From contig CM057157.1 in NCBI GenBank assembly GCA_029962745.1, forward strand, positions 28,044,732-28,108,731: a stretch of 64,000 nt of DNA, read 5' to 3'. The translations under genes were made by a program, and so were the position numbers. The DNA is from Echinometra lucunter. Lineage: Eukaryota; Echinodermata; Echinoidea; Camarodonta; Echinometridae. The stretch's first letter is position 1. Each line of letters begins with the position of its first letter. Shown one piece after another: positions 10,912 to 24,900 of the stretch. The notes under the pieces are model-generated. The model made no database searches, was not told the origin of the DNA, and saw nothing but the letters and a program-made list of their open reading frames with translations.

Positions 10912-11648
10912 AGAACAAAAAATTATATTCAGGCAAATCCTTTAATTGTTAATGATGTGTAAAATTTGTCTAAAATTCAACACCTAACAACAAAATTCAA
11001 CAAATTCAAAGTTGCATGAAGAAAATGTGCACTTTTTTGCACTGCATTATGGTACTCAAAATTTGGTTGGATGTTTTCAAGATGTTTTAATGTCATTTTA
11101 CAGTTGCCTTTCTTTCTGTAACTTTTGAAATTATAATTATAATTGCAATTGCCAATTGTTCAGTACTGATGTACTAAAAATCATCAACAACGAGATGCAA
11201 AGTGCCGGAGGCAAAAGTACCGGCAACATGATTATGTGAATGCCATGGCATTGAATGCCATTTAAATGATAATCAATAATTCTATCTGATTATAAATGTT
11301 ATTTAGTTTTTGGTTAAAATTTCAACAGATTTTGGCTTTGATGAAACCCAAACATATTTTGAAAGAAGCACTTCTTTAGTGGTATTTGAATTTCTAATAA
11401 AAATGTATTTTACTAAATAACTCTCTGAGATTTAGGTTGAAAATGAAGCGGTCTCGTATTACCTTCACAGGTAGGCAATAAGAGACCATTTACCTCTGAC
11501 GTCATTAAGCCTATTATCTTATTAAGTAAACAAATTTTAGTCATTATTTTGGTACCTAGATAAAGAAAACAAGGTACTGAAAACACTGGTAAAACTTATT
11601 AGTGCGTGTCTGTATTCATGTTTATGCTAATCATGCAAATGAGCTTAA

Positions 11649-12159
11649 AGGCATTGGCTAACATTGTTATGATTTTAAAAAAATCTCATTTTGTTACTTT
11701 AAAATGGGAAAACATTAGGGTTATAGTGTAAAAATACCAGTGTGAAAGTTTCAGAGTATAATATCCACGGGAAGTATTTTTAAATATTAGAAATGTGAAC
11801 CAATGTTTGAAAAATATACGAGGGTCGGTTGCATAGACCCAACGTAAGGAGTGCGCATGCGCACATGACTCAACGGACCGCACTGTGCGTATTGACGTAT
11901 CACGCGGCGGAAGCACAGAAATTTCTGTGGGCGGAAGGCAAGTAACGGTATTTTTGAATTCGCGCAAACGGTCCTCTTAGTTCAGTGTCTCTCGAGACGA
12001 AAGCTAATAAAATCGCGGTTTGCGTCTAACTTACAGCTTTTCCTTCCAAATTATGGTTGGTTTCAGGGTTTTTGAGTATAAATACAAGTACTCATACACA
12101 TGTTTCATCTTAGTTTGAGAATTTTTTAAATCAGCTGCTCACAAAGTTAGCCAATGCCT
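11649..12159. mobile_element. piggyBac-like MITE flanked by TTAA
   Basis: The ends are AGGCATTGGCTAAC (11649) and GTTAGCCAATGCCT (to 12159), perfect 14-bp inverted repeats. TTAA lies immediately outside on both sides (11645-11648 and 12160-12163), the target duplication diagnostic of the piggyBac superfamily. The 511-bp interior encodes no transposase. It sits inside the right part of the 9724-12394 element. Confidence 0.85.
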
Positions 12160-13189
12160 TTAAGGGTCTCGGATCGTATTCCCTACACTTACCCTATGAC
12201 ATCATCAACTAATTTGTTGAATATTCATATCCACTGTTCAAGAAACATTTCGCGAAAAATTGTGAAATTTTAAAAATTCATAACTTCCTTATTTTGCATC
12301 CGATTTTCATCAAATTTTCACCGTTTTGTTTGGAATTCTTTATTCTTTTTATTTAATTGAACTTTATCTTGCTGTGGACTTGGCCTTTAAAAACTTTGCA
12401 GGTGCTCCGTCATTCGTGCGTCATGAAGGCATCACCAGACGGAAAACAATTAGTTATTCATGAAATGAATTTCACTGCCACAATGGCTATAAATTTTTAA
12501 TTAGAAGCAAACAAAGTTGGGTACACCTTTTTTTTCTTTCTTTTTCTTTCTTTTTTTTAAGATACGCACCCTATACTAGTGACCAAAACAAAAAAAAATC
12601 TGGAAAAGCATTGATGTTTTGCTAGATTTATTTTTAATCTGCAACTTTTTTCTAACTTAGAAAAGATAAAAAAAAAAAAAAAAAGGTAATCAGCTCCAAA
12701 GGCATGAAAAGGTGGAGGAGAGTGAAACAAATTAGGATTTACGCATCAAGGCTAATCTTTTATACATCATGATTGGAAGTCAGGAGTTTAAAACCAGAGC
12801 TTTATTTTTTGAGTAACATCTGTTAAAATGTATTTGTACTCATACTAAGGAAATTCACGAGAAGCCACAAAGGATACAATGTTTCGAAGAGTCTCTGGTT
12901 TTGAGTAGCCGTAAGTTGGCGCTGTTGTAAACACATCATAATAAGGGTCAGTTCACTGTTGCTTTTAAAAGTAGGCCCCTGGAAAAACTCGGGTCCCTTT
13001 GATTGTTTTTCCCTTCTAGATCATTTTCAAATAATTATTTATCATTTATCATGTTTATTGTTATTTAGCATTCATTAAAATTTTATTCAAAGTAGAGGAT
13101 TATACTTGATAAGCCGAGGAAAGTGTATAATCTTTTAAGACCGCAAGCTATGATCGATGAACAGGCAGTGTCCTATATCATCGTGGGAT

Positions 13190-13217
13190 TAAAATAAAGT
13201 AAAGTAAAGTAAAGTAT
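13190..13217 (+). repeat. (TAAAG)n short tandem repeat, possible LINE tail
   Basis: Four to five AAAGT units follow a CATCGTGGGATTAAAATA segment. A short-unit tail of this kind is common at LINE and SINE 3' ends, but no body was recognised upstream. Confidence 0.5.
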
Positions 13218-15818
13218 ACATTCATAAAATAAACTGCTTTCCAAGTACGCCCTCTAAGACGAATAACAGAATTAATATAGATTACACGAAATGCATGAAA
13301 GTATAACATTTGTAAAATACTGACATTTAAATATTATGACAGAATATAGAGTACAAAATATAACTTTATAAAAAGTAACATGAAGGAAAATGAGAACAGA
13401 GATTCTTTTATAATGAATACTTGGCCAATTGGCCAAGTGTTTCAATTGATTGAACTGAGAAAGGGAGTTTATGGGTTTATTGATGATTTGTGATCGTTTT
13501 TTGTTTGTTTTTTATTTTGGGGGGTATGGATACTGGGGTACAGTAGTTGAAGGTGCGATGATTGATTAGTGATTTTTAATGGGGTCATAACATTATAGTT
13601 TTAAGGACTAACAAACATATAGCCATATTTTAATCTTTAATTATTGTTCGATCGATTGCCAATTTAAAGTTGTAATAAGCAAACATTGTAGTGTGTCATG
13701 ATCCTTATTCAAAATAAATCTCACGTCTATTTTATAACTTTTGTAGTTTCAGTAAATTGGTCTTTGATCAATTTCCCCAAGCATGCAGTGCAACAATAGT
13801 TGGTGTGTAGTAAGTGCAAAATAGTGTGTAGTAAGTGCAAAAACTCTAGAGCTTTTATATTAGGTGTTTGATACGACGAATAAATCCAGTAGAGTGATAT
13901 ATTTTTGTACTTATATATTATGTCCAGACCACGTCAGTTGCGAGTCAAAAATACCTCCTAAGTATTTTATAGTTTCGTCACACTGTAAGTTAATATTACC
14001 ATTTGATTTAATTGTTGTTCTCCAAATTTCTGTTTGATCCAAATGAATGGCCATGGATTTCTGTGGGTGTATATCTATCAAGCCATTCACAATGAATTTC
14101 CAAAACCTTCTGCCCGTTCCGCATTCCGAAACCTTGTCTTGATAATATTTTTTTCAAGTGTTTTGTTCAGGGTATTTGTTTCGATAAAATTTGAACTTGA
14201 ACAGAGTATAAAACCACATGTTGCAGTTTTATACTCTGTCTTATAATACATGTAATCACGTGCACGTGCCAAAGTCATATTCATCTGTAAAATCGAAGGC
14301 ACCCCATTTCGTTTTCTTATGACAGAAAAGTAAAAGATGCATGCCCGTCAAGTTTCACGACAGATTTATTTGTAACAAGGGAAAATGGTTCATGAAATCG
14401 AAATAATAAATCCAAAAAAAAAATCTATTATGAAAATATGGTCAAGAAATGGGAGCGTTAGATCTATGCTCACAAATACATTGCAAGGGGGAATTCCCCG
14501 AAAATTTTGATGATCTGATTTTCCAAAAAAATAATTTGCTTTTTCATTCATAATCTGATTTATCTCAGAGGTTGAGGAATTTATCTGCATATTTCGTATC
14601 TACTCTATGCGACGTTTTTTCGAATTCAATTTCCCATTTAGCAGTAGCCTTAGGGTGATACAATCATTCCCATAACTCGGCCTCATGCACATTACTATGT
14701 GAAATTTGAATTTAGAACATAAATAAATCTTCAGTGAGGTGCAACAAAGCTTTTCATGACTACACAAAGTATTTTACGTTCAGAAATGGTAGGTTTATTC
14801 GTTTCCTCCAAATTGTAATTTTAAATTGGCGTTATTTCCTTGAAGAATCCTTTTTATAAGCCCTTACCCCCCCCCCCCCCCCCACCGGAGGGGGACTGAA
14901 AATCTGCCAGTAGAGATCATTCAGTGTGGCCGGCCTAGTTCTCGGGCCTATCAACCGACCAGCAGATCGTTAATCAGCCGGCCCTCATGGTGTCATCAAA
15001 CTCCCCACGTAATTAGCCAGCCCGATAGTCCTTTCCCCCCTCCCCTTCCTCCTCCCCCCCCCCCCCCAAAAAAAAGGCTTTTGATGGCCAGCCTGAATCT
15101 AGTAAACCGAGGTAGAAAACGCTTCTTTGTGTCTCACTGAAATTTCGAAAGGATGTCAGTAATTAAAATAATTCTTGAAGAAATCTGAATAACATGGGCG
15201 GTAAAGGCAGAGGAACAAAGGACAAAGAAATGAGTCTCATCCTGCAATTTACTTTACTCATGCCTGGATGACTGTGTAACACAAGGGGAACCCCTCGGTG
15301 TACAAACTTTGTTTACAAAATATAATGACGTCAGCGCCCCATTGCAGGCGCGCACTGATATTTGAAATTTATTACTTATTTTAGAAAGCTTTTGTAAAGA
15401 TATCTGTCATATGAAAATTAAAAGTGTTAAATATTGAATATGTTTCCTTATTCATTAAAGGGAAACTTACTTATGTTATTGGTTTAATGTCAGTTACGAA
15501 GGACTATTGTTTTGACCGCGTATGAATTTAAAAAGAGACAGCACTCACAATAATATTCACCATGTATACACATTGTCTGGGCTGCCATATTGCTGTGTGT
15601 ATTACTGTATGGAAGTTCCAGTTGTACACTGTTAGCGAACCTGTTACGAGCACTACCTTCACAAAATCTAGTATATTTTCAAATCATGGTTAGGTTAGCA
15701 TGTTTAGTAAAGTAAGGCTACAAGCAGACTAAACTCCCTTGCAAGTCTGTTTTGAGTATGTTGTCGTTGTTGGAGGTTTGCAGCTGAAAATTCACGTAGC
15801 AGAGACGAACCAGTCAAA

Positions 15819-15917
15819 ATGGGGAACTGTCTGCAGGGACAAACAGCCGATGACATTTCGTTGCTTCACGACGATGCAGAGGTTCACGAGCGACTGGGAC
15901 CCCCACCGCCATATCAG
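15819..15917 (+). CDS. RNF11: RNF11 exon 1 (lipidation signal and PY motif)
   Basis: The exon encodes 33 residues, MGNCLQGQTADDISLLHDDA through ERLGPPPPYQ, ending at CAG|GTCTGT in phase 0. The context AAAATGG around the ATG is favourable. Confidence 0.96.
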
Positions 15918-18900
15918 GTCTGTTTGAAACTAAAATGTAATTGAAATATCAAGCCTATAATTTTAGTCATGATCTAATGATCTTAACCACTCAAAAATGT
16001 AAGCTAAAGTAGAAGTAAGTAATAACAGTCCACCAGAATCTGTTTAGTGTATTTGGCCATGTTTAAGTTGAATTTAGTTTTGACTTTTGTCAATGTCAGT
16101 TTGTTAATTAGTGCAACTTAAAAACTTGAATTTGTCAGTTAATTTTGCTTTAGTTTGTTAGCTTTGTTAATCAACTTTGTTCCAAAAAAAAAAAAAAACG
16201 ATAGAAGTACATGTACATGTAAGTCTCCTTTACAAACTGCAACATTCATGACATTATGGCATCAGGGGCAGCACCCATAGATGGATCACTGACTTCCTAC
16301 ATAATCGGAGCCAGCAAGTAGTCCTTGAAGGATCAAAATCAGGCACTGCCAAAGTCACCTCAGGAGTACCGCAAGGTAGTGTGTTAGGCCCGCTCTTCTT
16401 TCTCCTGTTCATCAATGACCTACCTGAGCATGTTTCTCCAAGCTGCACCGTTCGTCTCTTTGCAGACGATTGTATGCTCTATCGCAAGATCAACTCGGAT
16501 GCTGACTCGAGACTGCTCCAAAAGGACTTGGATGCCTTGCAAGAATGGGAAAGAGACTGGCTTATGGAATTCAATCCCAAGAAGTGCCAGGTTCTCAGGG
16601 TCACAAACAAAAGGAGGCCTGTTGAGTGGTCATACATCATCCATGGGCAAGTTCTTGAGAAAGCAGACACTGCAAAATATCTTGGCATTCATCTCAAGAA
16701 CAACATGAACTGGACCCACCACATCAAAACTGTCACCAAGAAGGCAAGCAACATCAGCGCATTTCTGCAGCGAAACATCAGACCCTGCCCGAGGAAGACT
16801 AAAGCACTGTGCTACATCACACTAGTACGACCCATCCTTGAGTATGCCAGCACGGTGTGGGATCCACATACCCAAGACAACATCCAGAGACTGGAAATGG
16901 TCCAGCGTCGATACGCTCGCTTTGTCACGGGAAATTATCATCGAACAAGCAGTGTTACGGCGATGCTAACCAAACTCCAGTGGCCATCTCTCCAAGAACG
17001 CCGAGCGCAACTCAAGATGATGCTGATGTACCGCATAGTAAATCAACTCACAGACATTCCTCATGCCAACCTATTGCGGGTAACAACAGCACATCGTGGA
17101 CATCCACAACAATTCCAAATCCCCTTCGCAAGGACTCTAGTCTACCAGAAGTCATTTTTCCCGGACTCTATAAGACTTTGGAACTCGCTTCCTGGAGATC
17201 TTGTGAACTGTACCTCTGCCATCTCCTTTAGGCAGGAGGTACAGGAAATCCAGCTCCGGTAAAAGGGGTTACCGTTGTTTTTAGCTGCACATAGTTATCA
17301 TGTAGTCTTTTTATGTGGCACTGTACATACACTGCACCGGCCAGCCAAACAAGTACGAGAATACACCAGATGGTGGACTGTACTCACCTAGAAGAAGAAG
17401 AAGAAGGTATCTTCACACATTTGTGTTAATTTTCAAACTTTCAGGGTGAACAGAAACTGGTTGTTTGATATTTGTTGATTTCGTAAATTTGTGATGTCTT
17501 GTCTTGTCTTGCCGAAGACGCCCACAATCAATAGGTTGATTATTATGGCACTAAGGATGAAGACCTAACTTGACCTGTCCTGCATCATTCCATTCATTTG
17601 TTATTTAGAAGTCTTTTTTTTTTTGTAATCTCTTTAAATAAAGATGCCCAGTGATGATGGGTTACTTGCTGACCCTTGACACAAATGCGTCAAGAGTCAA
17701 AGCGGCCACTACTTCCTCTGGCAAGCAGTTCCAGTCCTTTATGGTCCTTGGTAGGAACGATGTCCATTGGTTGTATCAATTTGTAATATTTGTCACTTAA
17801 TCATAAATGTTCAAAGTTTCAGCTAACTTCAGCTATGATATTCCACTCACACAAATGAGAGGTTATAAATAAGGTAGTGTAAACCTGTATAAACTTTAAC
17901 ATTCTAAAGTCAGTAAAGATTGCTTTGATTAAGATCTAACATTAGTGATTACATGTACATTAAGTGTTATGGAAGTTTGTGATTGACAACTAATGTATCA
18001 GAACTGAAATCATGCTATAATTAACATAGTTAATTTTCTTTTAAGGCTTTAAGCTGAAAGTGCAAGTGAGACTGCTGCGAGTGTCCGTGTAACACTAGGC
18101 TTGTTTGTGAAAGTTGATTGATGACGTCCTGTCGACCTGTGAGTGTGAGTGAGCGTGCCTGGGTAGAATGAGCAACTGACCGCCATTTTGCAAACATTTT
18201 AAAGGGATCCAGGGTGAGAAATCAAGCTGCAACTCATACATGCAGGAAATTAGGCATGCAAGTATGCAATATACATTGTGCAGTGCTATGCACACTGTAT
18301 ATACAATGTACATGTACATGTACCTGTGGATACCAAGAATTTGTAGATTGAGCTTCAGCTCTGTGTAATTCTCTACCCTAAACAATCAGATATTTTCCCT
18401 CTAGTCTAAGACTTTATTATTTTAAGAGTCTTAAGACATACCTTTTCTTACAGTAAAGTAATATTTCTTATTTAGGCAAGTCACTGTACAGTAGTGTTAT
18501 GTTGTCCTCATACATGTACATGTATCAGGGACTCCAACCCCAAGCACCTTTTAAGCGGGAGATTCTCCTGCCAAGACTCTCTAGCAAACGGGAGACTCTG
18601 ACTCAATGTGTGCATAGCCCACAACACCAGTGCAAAGCACAAAATTCCTTGCGGCCGGAGACCACTTTCAGGGTTATAGAAGCTCTCTGGTGCTATCTTA
18701 GGCTCATTTTTGAACATATGACAATGTTGAGGTAAAATCTGATGATTCAAATTCAGTTTTTTCAAAAGGTGGTTGGGCGGGAGAAAAAAGGAGAAAGACA
18801 GCTAGGGCAGGAGTAATTCAAACTCAAGCGGGAGAGTGGGAGATTTTGTGAAAATACACTCAAAGCAGGAGATCTCCTGCCGGAAATGGGAGAGTTAAGT

Positions 18901-21900
18901 CTCTGATGTATGTTTTGGTGTAGATTACTTTTATGCAAAGCCTATTCTTTAATTCTTTAATATAAGATGGGTTACTTAAAACAAGGTTTCTGATTGGTCA
19001 GATGCCATTGCATAATTCGTTATATGGCCACGACCGTGCTATATAACACGTTATGTTGCACGCTAATTTATGTACAAAATCCCATAGGAAAATGTGTCGA
19101 TAACTTACATTGTACAAATTATCGATAATATGGAGTTCGTTGCACCTTATCGACGGATGTTGCAATGTTCATAGTTTGGTGAGCTCCGATTCCCATCTTA
19201 TACAACGCATAGTGCATGCTCATTGTCGTCAAATATACCATAAAATGTACCATAGATAAAGAATTTCCATGGATGCACATATTAAGGTATATTCAACTCC
19301 AGAGCATGCACTACATGTATAATATAAAACACATAGAGAGTTAAGTGTTGCACTTCCCGGTATGTGCTAAATAAAGTGAAAGTTATTGTTATATCACTGC
19401 TAGCCAGCAATGTCAAATACAAAAACAACTTTCACTCTTCATATTATAGTTACTATTAAAGAGGCTAGACAAACCACATATACCTGTAGTCTGTGGTTAC
19501 TCTCCAGTCTCCAAGCAACAGGAAAATAGATTTGACATGGTCTTATTACTTACTTTCTTTTTGAAAGAAAAGGACCAATTTCAAACAATTTTCTCTTTTA
19601 GAAAGGGCCAGTTTGTATCTGAGCATGAGCAGATAAAGGTCATTGGGGAACAAAATCTAAAAGCCACTGTCACTTTGTGAGTGACTCTTCTAGTGCACAA
19701 AAGGGACCTATCCATGTTTAAAATATCTGTGGTTATTAAAGGTCGTTCAGGACATGAATTAACTACCAACTGGCTTTTTCCCATGGAAGTTTTAGGGATT
19801 TCCATGTATTTAGAGAACAAAAGATATGAGGAAGTCATGTAGACTTCCAATATTTCCATTGTACTAACACAGGTCGTAGAGGTTAATACCGTGAAGAGAA
19901 TGGAGAATCACTGGTGAATGTATGCATGTCTTTGTCTTGCACTGATGCCCACAATCAAAGAGTTGATTTTATGGCACTGAGGTCCACATTTGTATCTTGT
20001 CCTCTTGTCCTGCAGCACTGCTGCCATACTGCTAAAAACATGTTCCTTTTTTTTTAAGATGCTTCTTCCTGTTTATACTTGCTGACCCTTGCCAATGGCA
20101 TGAATGTGTCAAGAATTGCAGGATGCCAATTTACATGTGCCTAGAACAGTCTTGTCCTAACCTGATCACCATCAGTCTTACATGTAGTATGATTCCTGCT
20201 ATTTTTTCCTCTCTCAACATGATTAAAAGAGCAACAAACATTTAATGCATAGATAGAGTACATACATGTAGCTATCTACAGTACTGTACTTTGATGTGCA
20301 TGCAGGTTAAAAGAATTCAAATGCCCTCCAGACAGAAGAACCTTTAGTTTTGATGAGTCATGGGCTGTAATATCTTGTAGCATTGTATGCATTGCATGTG
20401 GTTAGTCATTTATAATTATGAAATTTAGTATGATTTTGCTCTTTCAGTGATTTACCTTGATCTACATTATGTATTTTCTTTTTACATATAATGTACATAT
20501 ACATGCTGTAATCATAAGAACATTTTACTGCAGTGTACATGTATGTCATGTGACAGAAGACTGAGAATATATTTTTAGCATCCCCACTTTCCTTCTTAAA
20601 ATGTTGGGAGAAAATAAATACAGCTTTGAAAACTGTGTACTCACACAGCTCTTTTTATTGTTGTTTGTCTTTGATTTCTTTTATTTTTCTAGGAGGAAGC
20701 TCCTGTTTATCATGTGACACCAAATCAGAGAAGATCAGCCAGTCAGCTGACCGAAGAAGAACAAGTCCGAATTGCCAAACGAATTGGCCTTATACAGCAC
20801 TTGCCCACCGGGCAGTACGATGGTAGCAAAAAGGCTAGAGAGTAAGTTGAACTGCTATGGACAATGATAGGATCATAATCATGAATAGTATACTTTGATA
20901 AGAAATGGAAAATCAACTTTAGCATGACCCCATGAAATGCCCAATCATTTCACTATATGGTCCTACAGACATATTCTGAAAATGATTGGATATGCACTGT
21001 ACATTGCATAATAAGGCATTAACCTGCCCTTGAGCTTTAAAAATTTTCTTTTCCCCTCCACATATTTTTTTCTTCTACTTCTTTTTTTTTTCTCCCCTTT
21101 TCTTTTTATAGTCTTGACAGTCATGTTCTGGAAGCTTCAGGGAAACGAAAAGGCCTTTAGAGAAGGTCGTTTTTTGTAAAACTTTATCTCTTGACTAGTT
21201 GCTTTTCTAATTCCCTATTAAAAGGTTTTGTACAGGGGCCACTAGTACCTGTACATGTAGCTAACAGGCTAACAACTTTTGACCAAGATAATTCCAATTT
21301 AGAATTTGAGGGGATCAGATTTTCTAATCCACCTTCCCCGATAATGAACAGTGCGGGTATTTTTAGCCAAGCACCATCACTGATCGCATCTGCACCCTTC
21401 TGATATTAAATGAACGGACATCTTCACAAAGGCAGACAATTTAATCCAAGATTTACCCATTGAATACCGAATATTTTCTTTCCCATAGGCTTAATACACA
21501 AGCCACCTGGTTCCCAGTAAGGAATGGGTTAAGTTTTGGGTGGAGCACTAGTTAGAACACAGCATAATTTTGGCACTGTCATAATACATTTCATTCATCA
21601 TAGTGTTCTAATGCTCAAAATACTAGATAATGGGGCTATGGCAATTGGCGATTCTTGTTCCTGTTGCAGCGGAGATACAACTGTACTCCCTTATAGCCCC
21701 TTTGTATTTCTTTGTTAACAAGTTGAGCGTGATTTGATTTCACTATAACATGCTTTTTCCAAAGACCCTAGCTCGAGTTAAATCTCAGGCTTATTGTTCA
21801 ATGGGTAAGGACAATCGACAATATTTTGCTGTAAATTCAGTTACACCCAAGACCCAACTATCAGTATGAAGTCATATTTGGCAAAAGAAAACTTGAACTT

Positions 21901-24900
21901 TTTCTGACTTCCTTTGGTTAAACTCCATTTGAGACCCAGGGGTGGGTATAAATTTGAGCAGAACATGGGTCTTAGTTTTTTAGAGAAACCATTACCTGGG
22001 ATGTACATGTATACATGATTACCACGGCTGTTTGGACAGATCTGTAAGTGAATGTACAGTTTAAACATTATACAACTCCAAATATGATTGAATGCATTAT
22101 CTGTTTTAACAATAGGAATGAGCAATGCATAGTGTTAAAATTAGCAAAGAGTTGATCATTAGTTCAACCTTGGTTTTGATTGCAAAATTCAGACTAAAAT
22201 ATGTGCTCATGGTTTCCTGACTCACCCATCGAAGATTATTTACATGAGGCAAATGATATGCTATATTGGTAACTCTGTCGTGTGCCAGTAATGACAGACA
22301 CCCTGTATGCGCATTGTCCTTATGTACAGTGTGCATGTACATGTAGTTTCAAATCCAAACCAAGGGGATGTGTTCATTCCACTGCTAAAAATGCACCCAG
22401 TTTCTGTGAGGTTGATAAATAATGGCCCATTACAAATTAGTTGCTCTTGAACATCAGATAAGAGGAAAAAAAAAAAAAATCACACGCAGCACTAAACATT
22501 AAAGTGAAACAGTCACCTGGAAAAAAATAATTTGTACAGGTCCATGTAGTTCCCATGAAATGCCTAACATACTACAGTACATATATTTAAGTGATGTATT
22601 TTTGAAAAAAAATACAGTATTTGGCAATAATAGATAGTCATAAACTGACATAACTGACTGGTTTGCCTAATTCCAACAAACAACAACCCCCCTCCCCCCC
22701 CCCCCCCATAATAAATATAAAAAAATAAAAAGGACTTTATCCATCATATAGAGGTTGATGGTTATGGAGTTTTAGATAAAGATAGAGGATTATATATAAG
22801 ACAGTAATGTAGGGAATCAAACTGGCAGTTCGATTAGAACTGTAAACCGTGTAATTCTTGTGTACATGTACATGGACTTGATTACTCACTATTCCCTGTT
22901 TATCTTTATGGAGAGCATATATTTGAAGTGCTTCCAAGATCTTTTTATAGAAGTAATATTTGATGCTTATATTTTGAATATTGTATAGTGACTAACCTAC
23001 CGAGCAAAGTGTCTTTGTGGTGAGGGGTACACTTTACAGTTAAGCCAGGGTTAACCTATTAGCAGCTTTAGTTGACTAATGGCACAAGCACCGGGTTGCT
23101 ACTGTCGACTCTTGGCACACGTATAGCGTATCGTGCCATACACTCCAAACATATTGTGGCAGTCCATGGGTTTTGATGCATGGCCAATAAAGAGTTAATT
23201 AGAATCTCAGTGCAGTAATAGCAACATGATCTTGACTCTGTAGGTACAGACAGACACTTCGGGAACTGTACACAATTCAATAAAACCTTGAGCACAATCT
23301 AACTTTGACCATCTCTGGCAAGGTCTGGTGTAACCTGGCTTAACCATAATACTGGACCTATGGAAAGTAGTCTACATATTTGTACTGTATTCCAATTCAG
23401 ACCCTGATTATGAATTAAGACTTACAAGGGTTCCTGCTTGTAAACTAACAGAAAAATGAGATTACGTATATGTGGTTCCCTGTACCTCAATAAATGATAC
23501 CTGTAGATGCTTTGGCCTTGACTAATACAAGTAGTACATATTACATGTACCAGTAACATGTACATTCCCTGCATGTACAGATTAAAGGCTTACATGTGTA
23601 CACCCACACGGACCTCATACATTTGCCAAAATATTTGAAACCTCAACTTTTATTGGCAAAAGCCCCTGAAAATAAACATTGGAACAAAAATTCTAGGTAT
23701 AAATAAGAGTTATATTGCAAAGCCCCTCCCCCCCCCCCCGCCTTAATTACAATTTTTTTGGCAAATGCCCCTGAAATAAACATTGGAAAACTATTCTAGG
23801 TATAAATAAGAGTTACATGTATATTGCAAAGCCCCCCCCCCCCCGCCTTAATTACAATTTTTTGGCAAATGCTCCTGAAATAAACATTGGAAAACTATTC
23901 TAGGTATAAATAAGAGTTACATGTATATTGCAAAGCCCCCCCCCCCCCCTTAATTACATGTACATGTACTAGTGCTATTTTTGGCTTGGCCATAAATATA
24001 TACCTACGTGTAGCTTGAGATAACAAAGGGAAGAAGTTCTTTGTTAATAACCCATCATTGTGCAAAGAACATATGGAAGTACAACTCAACTACATGTACA
24101 TACCCTTTGTCCATCATCGGCTCTGTGGCCTCCATCAACTCATAACTGCAAATGCATTCAATATGGCTATTGTACTTGCATGAAATTCTATACTTGTGCA
24201 TATATTTTCAGTGAACTTTTATATTCAAAAGGGTGGTTTAAGAAATTCTAGTCAAAATGGTAATAAAAAAAATTGTTACCCGTGATGTGACTGCAAGTGC
24301 CCATCAGAAAATTTAGTTGCCTGGAAAACAGGGACACCTGCCATGAAGTTGGTTCTGTGTATTAGGCCAATAAAAAAGATTATTAGTTCCTCGTCCCCGC
24401 CCACATCGTTTTTTTGCCGTCGCATCAAAAAAAAAATTTTTTTTAAACAATAAAAGACGAAATTTTGATTGATTTTCGCTGTTTCCAGCTGTTGAACCTT
24501 GCACATGAACATGTAAAAACCTATGGTGGGGCTTATTATGGAAGTCTTGCCGAAAAGACACTGTATCTGTCGTCTTTAGGGGAAAAAGCTGTTGTTTTGG
24601 AAAAGGAAAAAAAATAAAAAGTGCCCTCATCCTCCTTTTTTTCAAAAAGTTAGGACGAGAAACTAATAAATTTTTTTTTTGCTTGGCCTTACAGTCAAAC
24701 CTGCTTGATAGAGACCACCTGTCTATGAAGACCACAATTCTTTATTTCCCATGAATTATTTTTCCCATGAAAATTGAAAACATGTATGAAAGGAACCTGG
24801 ACACAATGACCACCTGCTCATAAAGACCACTTTTCTTGCTTCCCTTGAGTGATCCTTATATACAGGTGTCACTGTATTACCAGTACAATGCATCAGAGAC

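Larger units (their letters stand above)
9724..12394. mobile_element. Long-inverted-repeat DNA element (2.7 kb)
   Basis: The left arm 9724-9938 and right arm about 12190-12394 are diverged inverted copies about 205-215 bp long. Both contain AATAAAAAGAATAAA, ATAAGGAAGTTATGAATTTT and TTGATGATGTCATA in arm orientation. A further inverted pair (GTGTAGGGTAGGTGTAAAGA near 10137 and its relative near 12180) continues the symmetry. The interior has no transposase-like ORF, so it appears non-autonomous. The outer target duplication was not resolved. Confidence 0.65.
8093..15818. other. Intergenic region between divergent GGT and RNF11
   Basis: About 7.7 kb separates the two start codons and must contain both promoters, but no core promoter element could be assigned. 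It holds G/C homopolymers near 8260-8280 and 8300-8318, a nested pair of DNA elements (9724-12394), an (AT)n run and a short TAAAG repeat. No convincing coding region was recognised. Confidence 0.6.
15918..20692. other. RNF11 intron 1 (4.8 kb)
   Basis: It holds a truncated sense-strand LINE (16222-17405), two antisense LINE 3' ends (17493-17785, 19925-20115) and a TGTA-flanked TIR element (18524-18907). The rest is AT-rich sequence with TACATGTA-type words and no recognisable exon. Confidence 0.7.
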
